Origin: an uncultured Bifidobacterium sp.
GTDB lineage: Bacteria > Actinomycetota > Actinomycetes > Actinomycetales > Bifidobacteriaceae
DNA: 20,848 nt
NCBI GenBank assembly: GCA_937874315.1
Contig: CALNAE010000095.1
Span: 1 to 20,848 of the forward strand
Direction of reading: 5' to 3'
Shown: in pieces, positions 20,467-20,848 of the stretch
How the letters are laid out: every line of letters starts with the position of its first letter
Position numbering within the stretch: position 1 is the first letter of the stretch
Notes under the pieces: generated by a model
What the model was told of the DNA's origin: nothing
The model's database searches: none
The model's input: the letters and a program-made list of their open reading frames with translations, nothing else
Position numbers and translations under genes: made by a program

Positions 20467-20848
20467 TTACGGCAATGTGCGCCGGGCTCGTATGCTCTGG
20501 GCACGAATGGCGAGCATCTCGTCGGCGGGGTATCCGACATGTTCCAATGTCAGTCCGCAGGCCGGCGCAGGACCGATCGCCCCCTCTCGCTTGGCGAACC
20601 GAACCTTTTCGGCGAACCACTGCGGATCTCGTTTCCCCGTGCCGACCTGCAGGCATGCCTGCACCAGGCACCTGACCATATTGTGGGCAAAGGCGTCCGC
20701 TACGATCTGGAACCATATGGCACCGTCCGATTCTCGGGGGACGGCCCACTGCGATGTCTCTTCCCGTGGCGTATCTTCCCCCAACGTCACCTCTCGTGAT
20801 GACTCTCCATCCAACGCATCGTCCTTCAACGCATCGTCCTTCAACGCA
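20467..20848 (-). CDS. truA: tRNA pseudouridine(38-40) synthase TruA, C-terminal part (runs off the window)
   Basis: TruA makes pseudouridine at positions 38-40 of the tRNA anticodon arm. Only the C-terminal about 125 residues are in the window; the catalytic Asp lies outside. The diagnostic block is FQIVADAFAHNMVRCLVQACLQVGTGKRD, seen in two parts (IVADAFAHNMVRCLV and QACLQVGTGKRDPQWF), followed by APACGLTLEHVGYP, the usual TruA ending. Immediately before it lies an acidic low-complexity insert of about 30 residues or more (KDDALKDDALDGESSREV, then EDTPREETSQW), part of which is a 15-nt tandem repeat; this insert is not typical of TruA. The frame is open to the right edge, so the start is not visible. 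Confidence 0.9.
   Translation of the reverse strand, partial: ALKDDALKDDALDGESSREVTLGEDTPREETSQWAVPRESDGAIWFQIVADAFAHNMVRCLVQACLQVGTGKRDPQWFAEKVRFAKREGAIGPAPACGLTLEHVGYPADEMLAIRAQSIRARRTLP
20812..20848 (-). repeat. 15-nt in-frame tandem repeat inside truA
   Basis: The plus-strand unit caacgcatcgtcctt occurs at 20812-20826 and 20827-20841, with a third partial copy (20842-20848) cut by the window edge. On the coding strand it encodes KDDAL repeats. Because the unit is a multiple of three, copy-number change keeps the reading frame. Confidence 0.9.

Noticed and set aside
1..20848. Mobile elements, CRISPR arrays or defence genes
   Set aside because: No transposase, integrase, spaced direct-repeat array or defence-type domain was recognised; gene content is housekeeping throughout.

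Overview
The window looks like chromosomal housekeeping sequence from a high-GC actinobacterium, most probably a Bifidobacterium or close relative. The clues are the actinobacterial set of proteins (short NusA, IF-2 with a very long Gly/Gln/Pro-rich N-terminus, a mycobacterial-type bS22 mini-ribosomal protein, RNase HI with a long C-terminal extension), class II serine tRNAs, and a pgm/rpiA carbohydrate cluster. The genus is inferred from gene content and protein style; no database was searched. I see no insertion sequence, prophage, CRISPR array or integron.

Layout. Positions 1-1564 (minus strand): tRNA-Ser(UGA) preceded on the same strand by serS. Positions 1714-6754 (plus): a membrane-anchored diacylglycerol/lipid kinase, phosphoglucomutase (pgm), an extended RNase HI (rnhA) and ribose-5-phosphate isomerase (rpiA). 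Two adjacent stable hairpins separate rpiA from convergent tpx. Positions 7079-8617 (minus): thiol peroxidase (tpx), a 29-residue bS22-like ribosomal protein and an unknown membrane-anchored protein. Positions 8744-10219 (plus): radA, whose 3' end overlaps convergent ribF by 86 bp. Positions 10134-17265 (minus): the nusA-infB-rbfA-truB-ribF translation cluster, with the last three genes coupled by ATGA overlaps. Positions 17343-18233 (plus): an unknown lipoprotein diverging from nusA. Positions 18215-19830 (minus): a ParB/sulfiredoxin-fold-like protein translationally coupled to a CPA2-type cation/proton antiporter. Positions 19943-20028 (minus): tRNA-Ser(CGA) with a good intrinsic terminator. 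From 20467 to the right edge (minus): the C-terminal part of truA, carrying an in-frame 15-nt tandem repeat.

How the genes fit together. Most of the window serves translation and RNA metabolism: two serine tRNAs with SerRS, initiation factor 2, ribosome maturation factor RbfA, pseudouridine synthases TruB and TruA, NusA, bS22 and RNase HI. Pgm and RpiA feed central sugar metabolism, RibF supplies FMN/FAD, Tpx removes peroxides and RadA acts in recombination repair.

The most striking regularity not explained by the gene list is upstream of the start codons. Six first-in-unit genes (serS, the lipid kinase, rnhA, tpx, the 8012-8617 gene and radA) have a -10-like hexamer of the form xAxxxT ending exactly 7 nt before ATG. 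Two more have it at 6 nt (pgm) or 8 nt (lipoprotein). This suggests widespread leaderless transcription, while nusA, infB, rbfA, bS22 and the ParB-like gene instead have clear Shine-Dalgarno sequences. The second most interesting item is the ParB-like/antiporter pair, with a perfect 14-bp palindrome overlapping its TATAAT box.
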